From Galbitalea sp036271875 (GTDB lineage: Bacteria; Actinomycetota; Actinomycetes; Actinomycetales; Microbacteriaceae): 64,000 nt of DNA. Where the stretch lies: positions 1 to 64,000 of the forward strand of contig DATAZU010000023.1 in NCBI GenBank assembly GCA_036271875.1, in the 5' to 3' direction. Positions 40,828 through 48,445 of the stretch are shown one piece after another. A program made the translations under genes and the position numbers. Numbering within the stretch: the stretch's first letter is position 1; the number at the start of each line of letters is the position of its first letter. The notes beneath the pieces are model-generated. The model saw nothing but the letters and a program-made list of their open reading frames with translations. It searched no databases and was not told where the DNA came from.

Positions 40828-42392
40828 GCGCCGGTGTCTCCGTGCCGGTCGTCGTGGTCGGAGCCGGGCCGGTCGGTCTCGCAGCAGCGCTGCTGCTCGC
40901 ACGCCACGGCGTCGAGGTACTCGTTCTCGAACGCCGAGCGAACCGCAGCGACCACCCCAAGGCCCGCGGCCTGAGGATGCGAGCGAGCGAGCTAGCCGCC
41001 CTCTGGGGGTTCGACGATGAACTCCGCGCCGATGCGATGCCTGACGAGACACATCGGTTCATATACACGGAGTCGCTGGCGGGCGAGGAGATCGCGCGCA
41101 CCGCCACCATGACCTCGATCGACGAGTCGTGGGGCGCGGTGCCGCCATACCGTGTGCCACAGGACGTGCTCGAACAGCTCCTCGAGGCGCGCGTCACCGC
41201 GACCCACGGGATCACGCTTCGCCGGGGCGTCACCGTGCAGGGCCTCGAGCAGGATGAGTTCGGCGCTGGTCTGACGCTCGATGACGGATCGAAGCTGCGC
41301 GCGGAGTGGGTGATCGCTGCCGATGGGGTGGCAAGCGGCATTCGCTCGTCGCTCGGAATCCAGTTCGGAAGCGGCGGGCCGACCCCGTACTGGCAGAGTG
41401 TGTACTGGCTGGGCGACCTTCGCGATCTGACGGCCGACCGACCGGCGATCATCTACTACACGCGGGCCGACGCGCGCGCGCTCGTCGGCGTCGCACCCGC
41501 AGGGCCGCACGGCCGGTGGATCACCATCGCCCAGAATCCGCCGTCCGCTGCTCGGCCCAATCCACTCGATCACGATCAGGCGGTGGCTCTGACACGTCGG
41601 GCGGTCGGTCGCCCCAACCTCGAGGTCAACGTGATCTCGAGCGAGACCTTCCGCATCAGCGCGGACGTTGCAGAGCGCTATCGCGTCGGACGGGTGCTGC
41701 TCGCGGGCGACGCCGCACACTCCCTGCCCCCCACCGGAGGCTTTGGAATCAACACCGGGTTCGCTGACGCGCACAACCTTGCGTGGAAGCTCGGTCTCGT
41801 GCTGGACGGACGCGCGCGCGATTCCCTCCTCGACAGTTACGAGTCCGAGCGTAAGCCGGTCGCGGAGTCGAATGCGGCCTGGGCGACCGCGAACGCGAGA
41901 CGGAACATTGCGGTCAAGGAGGCGATGATCGCCGACGACCGTGCCACGCTCCGCGCCCTGCTCGCGGATCAACAGGCGCACGTCGACCCAGTCGTTCAGG
42001 ATCTCGGGTTCTCCTACGCACCGCTGGGTGAGGGGACGCCTTCCCCGTTCGTCGTGCCGACCCTGGGCGCGAGGGCACCGCACGCGCCGGTCGCCGCCGG
42101 CTCGCTGCTGGCGCTGTTCGAGGGCCGGATGTCACTCCTCGCCGCCGATCCCGGCTCGCCGTGGATCGCCGCGGCCCGCGTTCTAGCGGATCCCGACCTG
42201 CAGGTGCTTGCCCCGGGCCGAGGCTTCGAGCCAGCAGGGTCGCTGTTCAGCGAGCGTTACGACATCGGGGACGACGCGATTCTCGTCCGCCCCGACGGAC
42301 ACATCGGCTGGCGTTCGACCGGCGAGCCCGCCACCCCAGAAACCCTCGCGCGGTCGCTCGACGCGATCCGCACCGTGGGCGGCGTCTGGTGA
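40824..42392 (+). CDS. FAD-dependent monooxygenase (PheA/TfdB class)
   Basis: 522 residues, group A aromatic-hydroxylase type. FAD-binding GxGxxG in VVVVGAGPVGLAAALLLARH, a DG motif AADGVASGIRSSLGI (about residue 165), and the second FAD motif GDAAHSLPPTGGFGINTGFAD (about residue 300). A thioredoxin-like C-terminal domain is present, as in TfdB/MhpA relatives. It would insert one oxygen into a phenolic or similar ring using NAD(P)H. In the operon it stands between an isomerase and an FAH-type hydrolase. Confidence 0.9.
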   Translation: MSAGVSVPVVVVGAGPVGLAAALLLARHGVEVLVLERRANRSDHPKARGLRMRASELAALWGFDDELRADAMPDETHRFIYTESLAGEEIARTATMTSIDESWGAVPPYRVPQDVLEQLLEARVTATHGITLRRGVTVQGLEQDEFGAGLTLDDGSKLRAEWVIAADGVASGIRSSLGIQFGSGGPTPYWQSVYWLGDLRDLTADRPAIIYYTRADARALVGVAPAGPHGRWITIAQNPPSAARPNPLDHDQAVALTRRAVGRPNLEVNVISSETFRISADVAERYRVGRVLLAGDAAHSLPPTGGFGINTGFADAHNLAWKLGLVLDGRARDSLLDSYESERKPVAESNAAWATANARRNIAVKEAMIADDRATLRALLADQQAHVDPVVQDLGFSYAPLGEGTPSPFVVPTLGARAPHAPVAAGSLLALFEGRMSLLAADPGSPWIAAARVLADPDLQVLAPGRGFEPAGSLFSERYDIGDDAILVRPDGHIGWRSTGEPATPETLARSLDAIRTVGGVW

Positions 42393-42421
42393 CGCCGTCA
42401 TGACTAGAACAGGAGCACATC

Positions 42422-43330
42422 ATGCGCATCGTCTCTTTCGGAGCCGTCCGAGCCGAGCAGCCGGGCATAATCAGGCCAGACGGGGCGATCGTCCCGCTGA
42501 CGCCGCTCCTCCGAGATCTCGGGCTCACCGAACTCGACACGAACGCCTTTCTCGCGCTGCTCGACGAACTGCAGCCGCTGATTGAGGAAGCACTGCCGAA
42601 CGCGAAGGACGTGCTGCCCGCTGGATCGGTTCGACTCGGTCCGCCGGTACCGAAGCCCGAGAAGATCATCGTGGCTGGCGGTAACTACCAGTCCCACGTC
42701 GACGAGGCGATGGGAATCAAGAACGCGCCGTCGCCATCCGAGCCGATCCTCATCTTCAAGCCCTCAAACACTGTCATCGGTCCGCACGACGCCCTCGTGC
42801 GACCAGTGCAGTCGCAGCAGCTCGACTACGAGACCGAGATCGCAGTGGTCATCGGCAAGGGCGGCCGGTACATCTCGCGCGAGGACGCGTACGACCACGT
42901 AGCGGGCTACATGATCGCTAACGACGTGACCGCGCGCGATCTTGCATTCAAGGACGTCGCCATCCACCCGATGTACAGTCAGATGACTCGGGCGAAGGGC
43001 ATCCCGACCGGCGCCCCGTGCGGTCCGTGGATCGCGACGAAAGACGAGATCCCGGATCCGCACACCCTCGACCTCAAATGCTGGGTCAACGGCGAGCTTC
43101 GTCAGGACGGCAACAGCAACGAGATGATCGTCGACATCCCCGGACTCATCGAGGACTTCAGCAAGGTGGTCGAGTTGTCGCCCGGCGACTTCATCATGAC
43201 CGGCACGACAACTGGATGCGGCGCGTTCCAGCACCCGCCGGTCTTCCTGTTCCAGGGCGACGTCGTGAAGATGGAGATTACCGGGCTCGGCGTGATGGAG
43301 ACCCCAATCCTCGACGAGGTGCGCCCCTAG
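42422..43330 (+). CDS. Fumarylacetoacetate hydrolase-family protein
   Basis: 302 residues, ATG with AGGAGC upstream. The FAH barrel starts near residue 75 (KIIVAGGNYQSHVDEAMG). Metal ligands are in QLDYETEIAVVIGKGG (the paired Glu) and the Asp of GYMIANDVTARDL; MTGTTTGCGAF is near the end. Family reactions include hydrolysis of fumarylpyruvate/fumarylacetoacetate, decarboxylation of oxaloacetate-like acids and cleavage of 2,4-diketo-3-deoxy sugar acids. Last gene of the MarR-flanked operon. Confidence 0.92.
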   Translation: MRIVSFGAVRAEQPGIIRPDGAIVPLTPLLRDLGLTELDTNAFLALLDELQPLIEEALPNAKDVLPAGSVRLGPPVPKPEKIIVAGGNYQSHVDEAMGIKNAPSPSEPILIFKPSNTVIGPHDALVRPVQSQQLDYETEIAVVIGKGGRYISREDAYDHVAGYMIANDVTARDLAFKDVAIHPMYSQMTRAKGIPTGAPCGPWIATKDEIPDPHTLDLKCWVNGELRQDGNSNEMIVDIPGLIEDFSKVVELSPGDFIMTGTTTGCGAFQHPPVFLFQGDVVKMEITGLGVMETPILDEVRP

Positions 43331-43367
43331 ATATGACAGGGTTAGCCAAGCCGGTCTTCGTCGCTTT

Positions 43368-43727
43368 TTAGTACGCGGCGGGCTGGTTGAAGATGACGAT
43401 GAGGCTGACGATTTTTCCGTCACGGACGCTGAAGTAGTTCGAGAGCACGATTTCGTCGGGCAGGTTGGTCTTGTCGTACTCGCCGTCGTACCGGCCACGG
43501 ACGATGGTGTCGCCGTGGTGGTCGATGACCTCGGTGACCTCGATGGTCACCCTGTCGCCGATCATTTCGCGCTCGACCCAGGCCCGGATGCGGTCGATGC
43601 CAAAGAATTCGCGCTTGTTGTCGTTGACATACGCATCGTCCGCGAACGTTGCGACGACGGCATCCGTGTCGAGCGCATTCACGGCGTTAACGTGGTCGGC
43701 GATTACGCCGGAGAGCTCAGTAGTCAT
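43368..43727 (-). CDS. SnoaL-like (NTF2-fold) protein
   Basis: 119 residues from ATG at 43727, preceded by GGAAGG. The sequence shows the cone-shaped NTF2 fold pattern: an N-terminal helix with AVNALDTDAVVATFADDAYV, WVEREMIGDRV, and FSVRDGKIVSLIVIFNQPA at the end. The family contains polyketide cyclases, isomerases and many uncharacterised proteins. Probably regulated by the divergent MerR-type gene. Confidence 0.82.
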   Translation of the reverse strand: MTTELSGVIADHVNAVNALDTDAVVATFADDAYVNDNKREFFGIDRIRAWVEREMIGDRVTIEVTEVIDHHGDTIVRGRYDGEYDKTNLPDEIVLSNYFSVRDGKIVSLIVIFNQPAAY

Positions 43728-43817
43728 GTTTGTTCCTTCCAATTCAGTGCGGGGGTCAATCGACCCAGATCGATGCTCGCTGCTTCTACGCGGGGAGGGT
43801 CAAGCCGAACTTCCACC

Positions 43818-43848
43818 GTGACTCTCCCCCTGGGGGAGAGGACACAAT
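43818..43848 (+). promoter_or_regulatory. MerR-type promoter with 19-bp spacer and operator
   Basis: GTGACT (43818-43823) and CACAAT (43843-43848) are separated by 19 bp, the stretched spacing of MerR promoters. The spacer holds a perfect inverted repeat CTCTCCCCC-T-GGGGGAGAG (43822-43840), typical of MerR regulators of the TipA/BmrR group in actinobacteria. Confidence 0.7.
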
Positions 43849-43855
43849 GGTGAGC

Positions 43856-44695
43856 ATGGACAGCGTGCTGGTGATCGGCGACTTCGCCCGAGCAACCCAC
43901 CTGAGTGTCAAGACGCTGCGGCACTACCACCGCGTCGGGCTCCTCGAGCCCGCCGTTGTGGACCCGGATACCGGCTACCGCTACTACACGGTCGAGCAGA
44001 TTCCCACGGCACAGGTCATCCGCCGGTTTCGTGCCCTCGAAATGCCGCTGGACGAGATTGCCTCAGTGATTTCCGCGCCCGATCTCGAATCCCGCGATCG
44101 TCTGATCAGCGGGCATCTGCAGAGGCTCCAGAACGAGCTGTCGGAAACCCAGGCTGCGGTTGCCTCGCTCACCGACCTGCTTCATTCCTCACAGTCTGCG
44201 CGGCCCGATATCCATCACCGGACGGTTCCTGCCACCATGGCCGCGGCGATCAGCGAGACGATCGACATCGCGGATGCCACTGCATGGTGGCAGGGCGCGC
44301 TCGGCGAGTTGCGCGCCACCCTCCGCGCGCGTGGATTGCCGACGACCAGCGCCGGGGGCGTCTATGCGAGCGAGTTGTTTTCGCGCGATCGGGGCGCTGC
44401 AACGCTGTTCATTCCGATCCAGCAGTCAATCGACGAGGTGGGGCGGGTGACGCAACTCACGATTCCGGCGGCTGAACTCGCAACGACGATCCACCTCGGC
44501 CCGCCGTCTGATCTCGATCGTGCATACGGCGCCCTGGCGACATATGTGACCCGCCATGCGTTGGGCGTCGATGGCCCCGTGCGCGAGTACTACCTGATTG
44601 GACCAATAGAAACGGACGACGAATCCAGATGGCAGACAGAGGTTGGCTGGCCGATCTTCATTACCCATCGTGAAGAGGACGGTGCTGACCACTAA
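43856..44695 (+). CDS. MerR-family transcriptional regulator with GyrI-like effector domain
   Basis: 279 residues. HTH: IGDFARATHLSVKTLRHYHR, then GLLEPAVVDPDTGYRYYTVE, followed by the dimerisation helix and a C-terminal effector-binding domain (about residues 120-275) of GyrI/BmrR type. The ATG at 43856 is preferred because the -10 of its own MerR-type promoter ends at 43848, so transcription should start at or next to this ATG and give a leaderless mRNA; ATG 43847 and GTG 43850 would lie upstream of the transcript start. It likely controls itself and perhaps the divergent SnoaL-like gene. Confidence 0.87.
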   Translation: MDSVLVIGDFARATHLSVKTLRHYHRVGLLEPAVVDPDTGYRYYTVEQIPTAQVIRRFRALEMPLDEIASVISAPDLESRDRLISGHLQRLQNELSETQAAVASLTDLLHSSQSARPDIHHRTVPATMAAAISETIDIADATAWWQGALGELRATLRARGLPTTSAGGVYASELFSRDRGAATLFIPIQQSIDEVGRVTQLTIPAAELATTIHLGPPSDLDRAYGALATYVTRHALGVDGPVREYYLIGPIETDDESRWQTEVGWPIFITHREEDGADH

Positions 44696-44720
44696 TTTGC
44701 CAACCCACTCCACTTGCGGC

Positions 44721-44762
44721 CGTCCTCAACTATCGGTACATTTATACCGATAGTTGAGGACG
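44721..44762. promoter_or_regulatory. Perfect 18-bp-arm palindrome over the TetR gene's leader
   Basis: Inverted repeat with perfect 18-bp arms (left arm CGTCCTCAACTATCGGTA at 44721-44738) and a 6-base centre CATTTA. The right arm (44745-44762) contains the GAGGACG ribosome binding site of the TetR gene starting at 44766, so it can act as a double operator at DNA level or as an RBS-masking hairpin at RNA level. Confidence 0.8.
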
Positions 44763-44765
44763 GGA

Positions 44766-45395
44766 ATGTATAGCGGAAACGACGGACGTTTGGCCCGCGG
44801 CACAGCTCGCCGGATGCTCCTGATGGACGCCGCGGTGAAGGTCGTCGCGAACGCAGGTGCCGGCGCGCTGACCCATCGCGCGGTCGCAGCTGAAGCGCAG
44901 GTGTCAATCGCTTCGGTCACCTATCACTTTGGGTCGATCGGCGAGTTGAGGCGAGAGACGTTCGCGTATGCCGGGTCGAGCATAGGGCTGGAGTTGGCTG
45001 ACCTCGTTCTCGCGGCAGGCGCTCGCATCGACGACGTGCCAGAGATCTGCGCGAGCTATGCTGAGCGACTCGTGGTCGAGCGGCGAGTGCAGACAGCAGC
45101 TGTCTTTGAACTGATCATTGCGGCTGGTCACGACGACGAGTTGAAGCCGGTCGTCGCGTTGTACAACGGAATGCTGGCAGACCTACTTGCACCATATGCC
45201 GGCGGACAGACGCGAGCTCGCACGGTTGGCGCGGCCGTTCAAGGACTGCTGCTTGCGCAGCTCGCAAGTGCGTTCCCCGTGGTTCCGGCTGAACTGGCGG
45301 ATGCGGTTTCGGACCTGATTCGTCGCTACCGGGCGCATGCGCCCGCGCAGGCCGGTCGGGAAGCCTTCGGCAATGACACAACTATGAAGAGGTAA
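44766..45395 (+). CDS. TetR-family transcriptional regulator (upstream of membrane cyclase-like gene)
   Basis: 209 residues from ATG at 44766. HTH: ARRMLLMDAAVKVVANAGAG, then LTHRAVAAEAQVSIASVTYHF. The C-terminal region is a TetR_C-like helical domain. It sits 5 bp before the membrane-protein gene and behind a large palindrome, so it probably autoregulates the two-gene operon. Confidence 0.88.
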   Translation: MYSGNDGRLARGTARRMLLMDAAVKVVANAGAGALTHRAVAAEAQVSIASVTYHFGSIGELRRETFAYAGSSIGLELADLVLAAGARIDDVPEICASYAERLVVERRVQTAAVFELIIAAGHDDELKPVVALYNGMLADLLAPYAGGQTRARTVGAAVQGLLLAQLASAFPVVPAELADAVSDLIRRYRAHAPAQAGREAFGNDTTMKR

Positions 45396-45400
45396 GCCCC

Positions 45401-46039
45401 ATGCAACTGTTCCTTACAATCGCCAGCGGCCTCGCCTGGACGATCGTCTACATTGAAGCGATAAGGCTCGGGTTCAAGTACAAGACTTACGCGATGCCGG
45501 TCGCGGCGCTGGGTCTCAACATTGCCTGGGAGACCATCTACGGATTTCACGGCCTGATCGGGACGATCTCTGCCCAATCGATCATCAACATCCTTTGGGC
45601 GGCGGCCGACGTCGTGATCGTCCTGACGTTTTTCCGCTTTGGACGCGGGGAGCTGCCGAAGTTCGTAACCCGACCCCTGTTTATCGGCTGGGGCATCCTC
45701 GTGTTCGTGGTCTGTTATGCCGTGCAGGCTCTCTTCATCGGGCAGTTCGGGTGGACCGATGGTGCGCGCTACTCGGCATTCCTGCAGAATCTACTGATGT
45801 CGGGCCTCTTCATCGCGATGTTCGCCGCCCGCCGCGGTACGCGCGGCCAATCCCTGGTTATCGCGATCGCGAAGTGGCTCGGCACACTTGCCCCGACCAT
45901 TCTGATTGGCGTGCTCGGCCATCTGCCCTTCATTCTCTGGATCGGGCTGTTGTGCAGCGTCCTCGACCTGACCTACGTCGGTTTGGTGGTGTGGGCGAAG
46001 CGGCGACCGGCGGTCTTCGCTCCGCAGCAGTTGCCGTGA
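45401..46039 (+). CDS. Seven-helix membrane protein resembling Pyr4-type terpene cyclases
   Basis: 212 residues with about seven predicted membrane helices. The motif GLNIAWETIYGF (Glu at about residue 47) at the second helix and CSVLDLTYVGLVVW (Asp near residue 189) in the last helix correspond to the N-x-x-W-E and D motifs of the Pyr4 family of integral-membrane terpene cyclases from fungal meroterpenoid clusters, which also have bacterial homologues. No prenyltransferase, monooxygenase or PKS gene lies nearby, so a cyclase role is inference. Starts 5 bp after the TetR gene. Its stop lies in a 21-bp tandem duplication. Confidence 0.7.
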   Translation: MQLFLTIASGLAWTIVYIEAIRLGFKYKTYAMPVAALGLNIAWETIYGFHGLIGTISAQSIINILWAAADVVIVLTFFRFGRGELPKFVTRPLFIGWGILVFVVCYAVQALFIGQFGWTDGARYSAFLQNLLMSGLFIAMFAARRGTRGQSLVIAIAKWLGTLAPTILIGVLGHLPFILWIGLLCSVLDLTYVGLVVWAKRRPAVFAPQQLP

Positions 46040-46068
46040 GGCCGGCCGCAGTTGCCGTGAGGCCCGCC
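46027..46068 (+). repeat. 21-bp tandem duplication at a stop codon
   Basis: Two copies of GCAGTTGCCGTGAGGCCSGC plus one base, at 46027-46047 and 46048-46068, differing at one position. The first copy contains the TGA of the membrane protein gene. It is followed by ACGGCTGGTTGAGCTTGG, which resembles one arm of the intergenic GGTTGAGCTTGTCGAA-type repeat common in Microbacteriaceae. Confidence 0.8.
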
Positions 46069-46095
46069 ACGGCTGGTTGAGCTTGGCACCGACCG

Positions 46096-46839
46096 TCAGC
46101 TGCGCGAAGGCGGCCCGGCGATGGCCCAGCCCGGTGTTCCGCGAGCAGCAATCGCCGTGCCAGCCAGGGCAACGAGAAGCACGACGGTTACCGCCAGGAT
46201 GCCGGCGGTGACGCCGAGAATGGAAACGGTGATGGCGCCGATTCCCGCTCCGATGAGCATGGCGAGCACCGCGACCAGGTGCCGTGCGGCCATTGCGAGG
46301 TCCCTATGCCTCAGGTCCGAGCCGATCCCTGTGAGCGTCATCGTGAGGACGGTTGTCGTCAGGTCGGGTACTCCGAGATGGCGAACGACCGCATTTTGAA
46401 TACCGAGAGCGATAGCGCCAACGGACAGGATGGCCAACTGACGCGGGAGCGGCAGTGTCCCGCTCGTGAAGCTGGTGGCGAGCGCACCGATGAACAATGC
46501 AAGCTGCACGACGATGGCGTTGCGAAGAAGCTTGCCGCGGTGCCCCCCGAATTGTGAGATCGCGACACTTCCCAGGGCCGCGCCGAAGAGAAAGCCGATG
46601 AGTGCGACGACTGATCCCCATAGGCTGAAGCCCGGCGCGCCCGCAAGTGCGAAACCGATGAACACGACGTTGCCGGTCATGTTGGCGACGAACACCCGGC
46701 CGAGCCCGATGATGCTGATCGCGTCGACGAGTCCAGTGCCAAACGTGAGCAGAAGCAGGATTGCCGGCAGTGGTCCGTGCAATGGATGCGCGAAGTAACG
46801 GCCACCATGATGAGGACGAACGGCTTCGATCGTTGTCAC
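46096..46839 (-). CDS. YoaK/DUF1275 family membrane protein
   Basis: 247 residues from GTG at 46839, overlapping the dehydrogenase stop by 4 bp. Six to seven membrane helices; LTFGTGLVDAISIIGLGRVF with VANMTGNVVFIG is the diagnostic DUF1275 opening, and IALGIQNAVVRHLGVPDLTT the second conserved block. Function of the family is unknown; a transport role is often assumed. Longer in-frame starts run into the neighbouring gene. Confidence 0.85.
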   Translation of the reverse strand: MTTIEAVRPHHGGRYFAHPLHGPLPAILLLLTFGTGLVDAISIIGLGRVFVANMTGNVVFIGFALAGAPGFSLWGSVVALIGFLFGAALGSVAISQFGGHRGKLLRNAIVVQLALFIGALATSFTSGTLPLPRQLAILSVGAIALGIQNAVVRHLGVPDLTTTVLTMTLTGIGSDLRHRDLAMAARHLVAVLAMLIGAGIGAITVSILGVTAGILAVTVVLLVALAGTAIAARGTPGWAIAGPPSRS

Positions 46840-47762
46840 TGCGCTGAGGCGGCTCGGGCCGACGCGGCGGTGATCATCGGGTTGTCGATCGCGTCGTAGA
46901 CCCACGCCACGTCCTCGTGGCCGTGGCCATCGTGGCTCGCTGCCGCGTAAATATGCTCAAGAGAATCGAGGTACGGCGTCGTGTTCGATGGGCCGGCTGT
47001 TCTTTGGGCCAGCCGCAGGTCCTTCAGTAGACCGTCGAGTGCGAACTGCGGAGCGCGGGCGTCCTCGAGGAGCGTTGCACCTTTAATGCGCACATACGGA
47101 CTATCCGAAGCAGACCCGGCGACCGCGTCGATGAACTGTGCGGGGTCGAGTCCGAAGTCGCGCGCGAGAGCGACCGACTGGGCGACACCGGCAGTGAGGC
47201 TGGCGACCCAAGTGTTACAGACGAGCTTAAGGTCGGATGCGGCACCGAGCCGATCCCCGACGACGATGGTTCGCGAGCCGATCGCATCGAATACCGGTTG
47301 GAGTGCGACGATGGCCGCGGATTCGCCGGAGGCAAGGACGGTGAGCGTCCCGCGTTCCGCGGGATCCTTCGTACCGAGCACCGGCGCGTCGATGATGGGG
47401 ACGTGCCGAGTCGACGCGGCAGCTGCGACGGTTCCCATCCCATCTGCACCAATTGTGCTGCTCTGCATCCAGACCGTTCCCGGGCGGGCGGCAGCCAGGA
47501 ACTGTGCGGCGACACTCACCACGGCGGCTTCGTCGAAGAGCATCGTGAGAACGATGTCGGCGTCGTGGACCGCCTCCGCTGGATCGGCGGCCGCCCGTGC
47601 TCCCGCATCGACGAGAGGCTGGATCTTTTCTGGGTTCCGATTCCACACCGTCACCATGAATCGCGACGTGAGTAAGCGGCGAGCCATCGCCGCTCCCATT
47701 GTTCCCGTGCCGAGCACGGCCACCCGGCTTGCCGTGTTGTCGATGTTCGATGTTTCAGGCAT
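46836..47762 (-). CDS. 3-hydroxyisobutyrate dehydrogenase-family oxidoreductase (second copy)
   Basis: 308 residues from ATG at 47762, GAGGAAGG upstream. Rossmann motif VAVLGTGTMGAAMARRLL, substrate motif DAPVLGTKDPAERGTLTVLA (about residue 135), catalytic Lys in SDLKLVCNTWVASL (about 185). Only distantly similar to the copy at 39143. The variant A-P-V-L-G-T-K and the C-terminal A-W-V-Y-D-A-I-D segment are typical of an actinobacterial NAD(P)-binding subgroup with undetermined substrates. Divergent from the TetR gene at 47815. Confidence 0.88.
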   Translation of the reverse strand: MPETSNIDNTASRVAVLGTGTMGAAMARRLLTSRFMVTVWNRNPEKIQPLVDAGARAAADPAEAVHDADIVLTMLFDEAAVVSVAAQFLAAARPGTVWMQSSTIGADGMGTVAAAASTRHVPIIDAPVLGTKDPAERGTLTVLASGESAAIVALQPVFDAIGSRTIVVGDRLGAASDLKLVCNTWVASLTAGVAQSVALARDFGLDPAQFIDAVAGSASDSPYVRIKGATLLEDARAPQFALDGLLKDLRLAQRTAGPSNTTPYLDSLEHIYAAASHDGHGHEDVAWVYDAIDNPMITAASARAASAQ

Positions 47763-47778
47763 GACCTTCCTCAATTCA

Positions 47779-47807
47779 TTGCGTTTCATTGACCTTCTGC
47801 ATATACT
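47779..47807 (+). promoter_or_regulatory. Promoter of a probably leaderless TetR gene
   Basis: TTGCGT (47779-47784) and TATACT (47802-47807) with 17-bp spacing. The GTG start codon of the TetR gene is at 47815, 7 bp after the -10, so the mRNA is expected to begin at the start codon. Confidence 0.55.
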
Positions 47808-47814
47808 GTACATC

Positions 47815-48408
47815 GTGTCCAGTAATTCGCAACCAGTTAGCCGCCGAGGTCGACCCCGAAGCGAAAACGCACGACGGGCTGTGCTCGATGCTGCGGCGGA
47901 CCTCGTGCTTGCGGGCGGCGTCGGCGTCGGCATCGACGCGATCGCTGCCAGTGCAGGGGTCAGTCGCACGACGGTCTACAAGTGGTGGCCGTCCGCCGCC
48001 GCCGTATTGCTCGAGGGACTTCTCGAGCGCACGCACGACACCCTTGAGTCGCCGCCCGCTGCGACGACTCGCGAGGCGCTCGGTGAGTATCTAGGCAAGC
48101 TGGTCGCCCTCGTCCGAGACACACCGGTTGGGGCCCTGCTGCGCGGCCTCACCGCAGCGTCTGTCACCGATCCCGTCGTGGGTCACGCTCTCGTCGATGA
48201 CTGGCTTGCCCCGCGCCGCATCGCTGTCGTCGAGCTGCTCGCCGAAGGAACGCGGAAGGGAGAGGTGCGCGCGGGTCTGAATTACGACTCCGTCATCGAC
48301 GCACTGTTCGCCCCGATCTACTACCGGCTGATGTACGAACACCAGCCGCTCACCGCCCAGTTGCCCGCCGAAATCCTGGCCGTGTGCTGGCCTGGCGTTG
48401 CGGCATGA
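47815..48408 (+). CDS. TetR-family transcriptional regulator
   Basis: 197 residues from GTG at 47815. Starts with an Arg-rich RRGRPRSENARRAVLDAAAD, then HTH GIDAIAASAGVSRTTVYKWW and a TetR_C_11-like ligand domain. It lies 37 bp before an aldo-keto reductase gene on the same strand and is divergent from the dehydrogenase/YoaK pair, so either or both may be its targets. Confidence 0.87.
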   Translation: MSSNSQPVSRRGRPRSENARRAVLDAAADLVLAGGVGVGIDAIAASAGVSRTTVYKWWPSAAAVLLEGLLERTHDTLESPPAATTREALGEYLGKLVALVRDTPVGALLRGLTAASVTDPVVGHALVDDWLAPRRIAVVELLAEGTRKGEVRAGLNYDSVIDALFAPIYYRLMYEHQPLTAQLPAEILAVCWPGVAA

Positions 48409-48445
48409 AATCCGGATACAAGAAACCAGAAAGAGAAACGAACAA

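Noticed and set aside
40992..42083. A 363-codon minus-strand frame opposite the flavin monooxygenase
   Set aside because: Arg-rich shadow with no motif; the plus-strand gene has complete FAD motifs.
43730..43846. 39-residue upstream extension of the MerR regulator
   Set aside because: It would start upstream of the MerR promoter and operator, and the HTH begins right after ATG 43856.
47776..47969. Longer N-terminus for the minus-strand 3-HIBADH-like gene reaching into the TetR gene
   Set aside because: The extra residues have no Rossmann character, and ATG 47762 has a good RBS directly before the cofactor motif.
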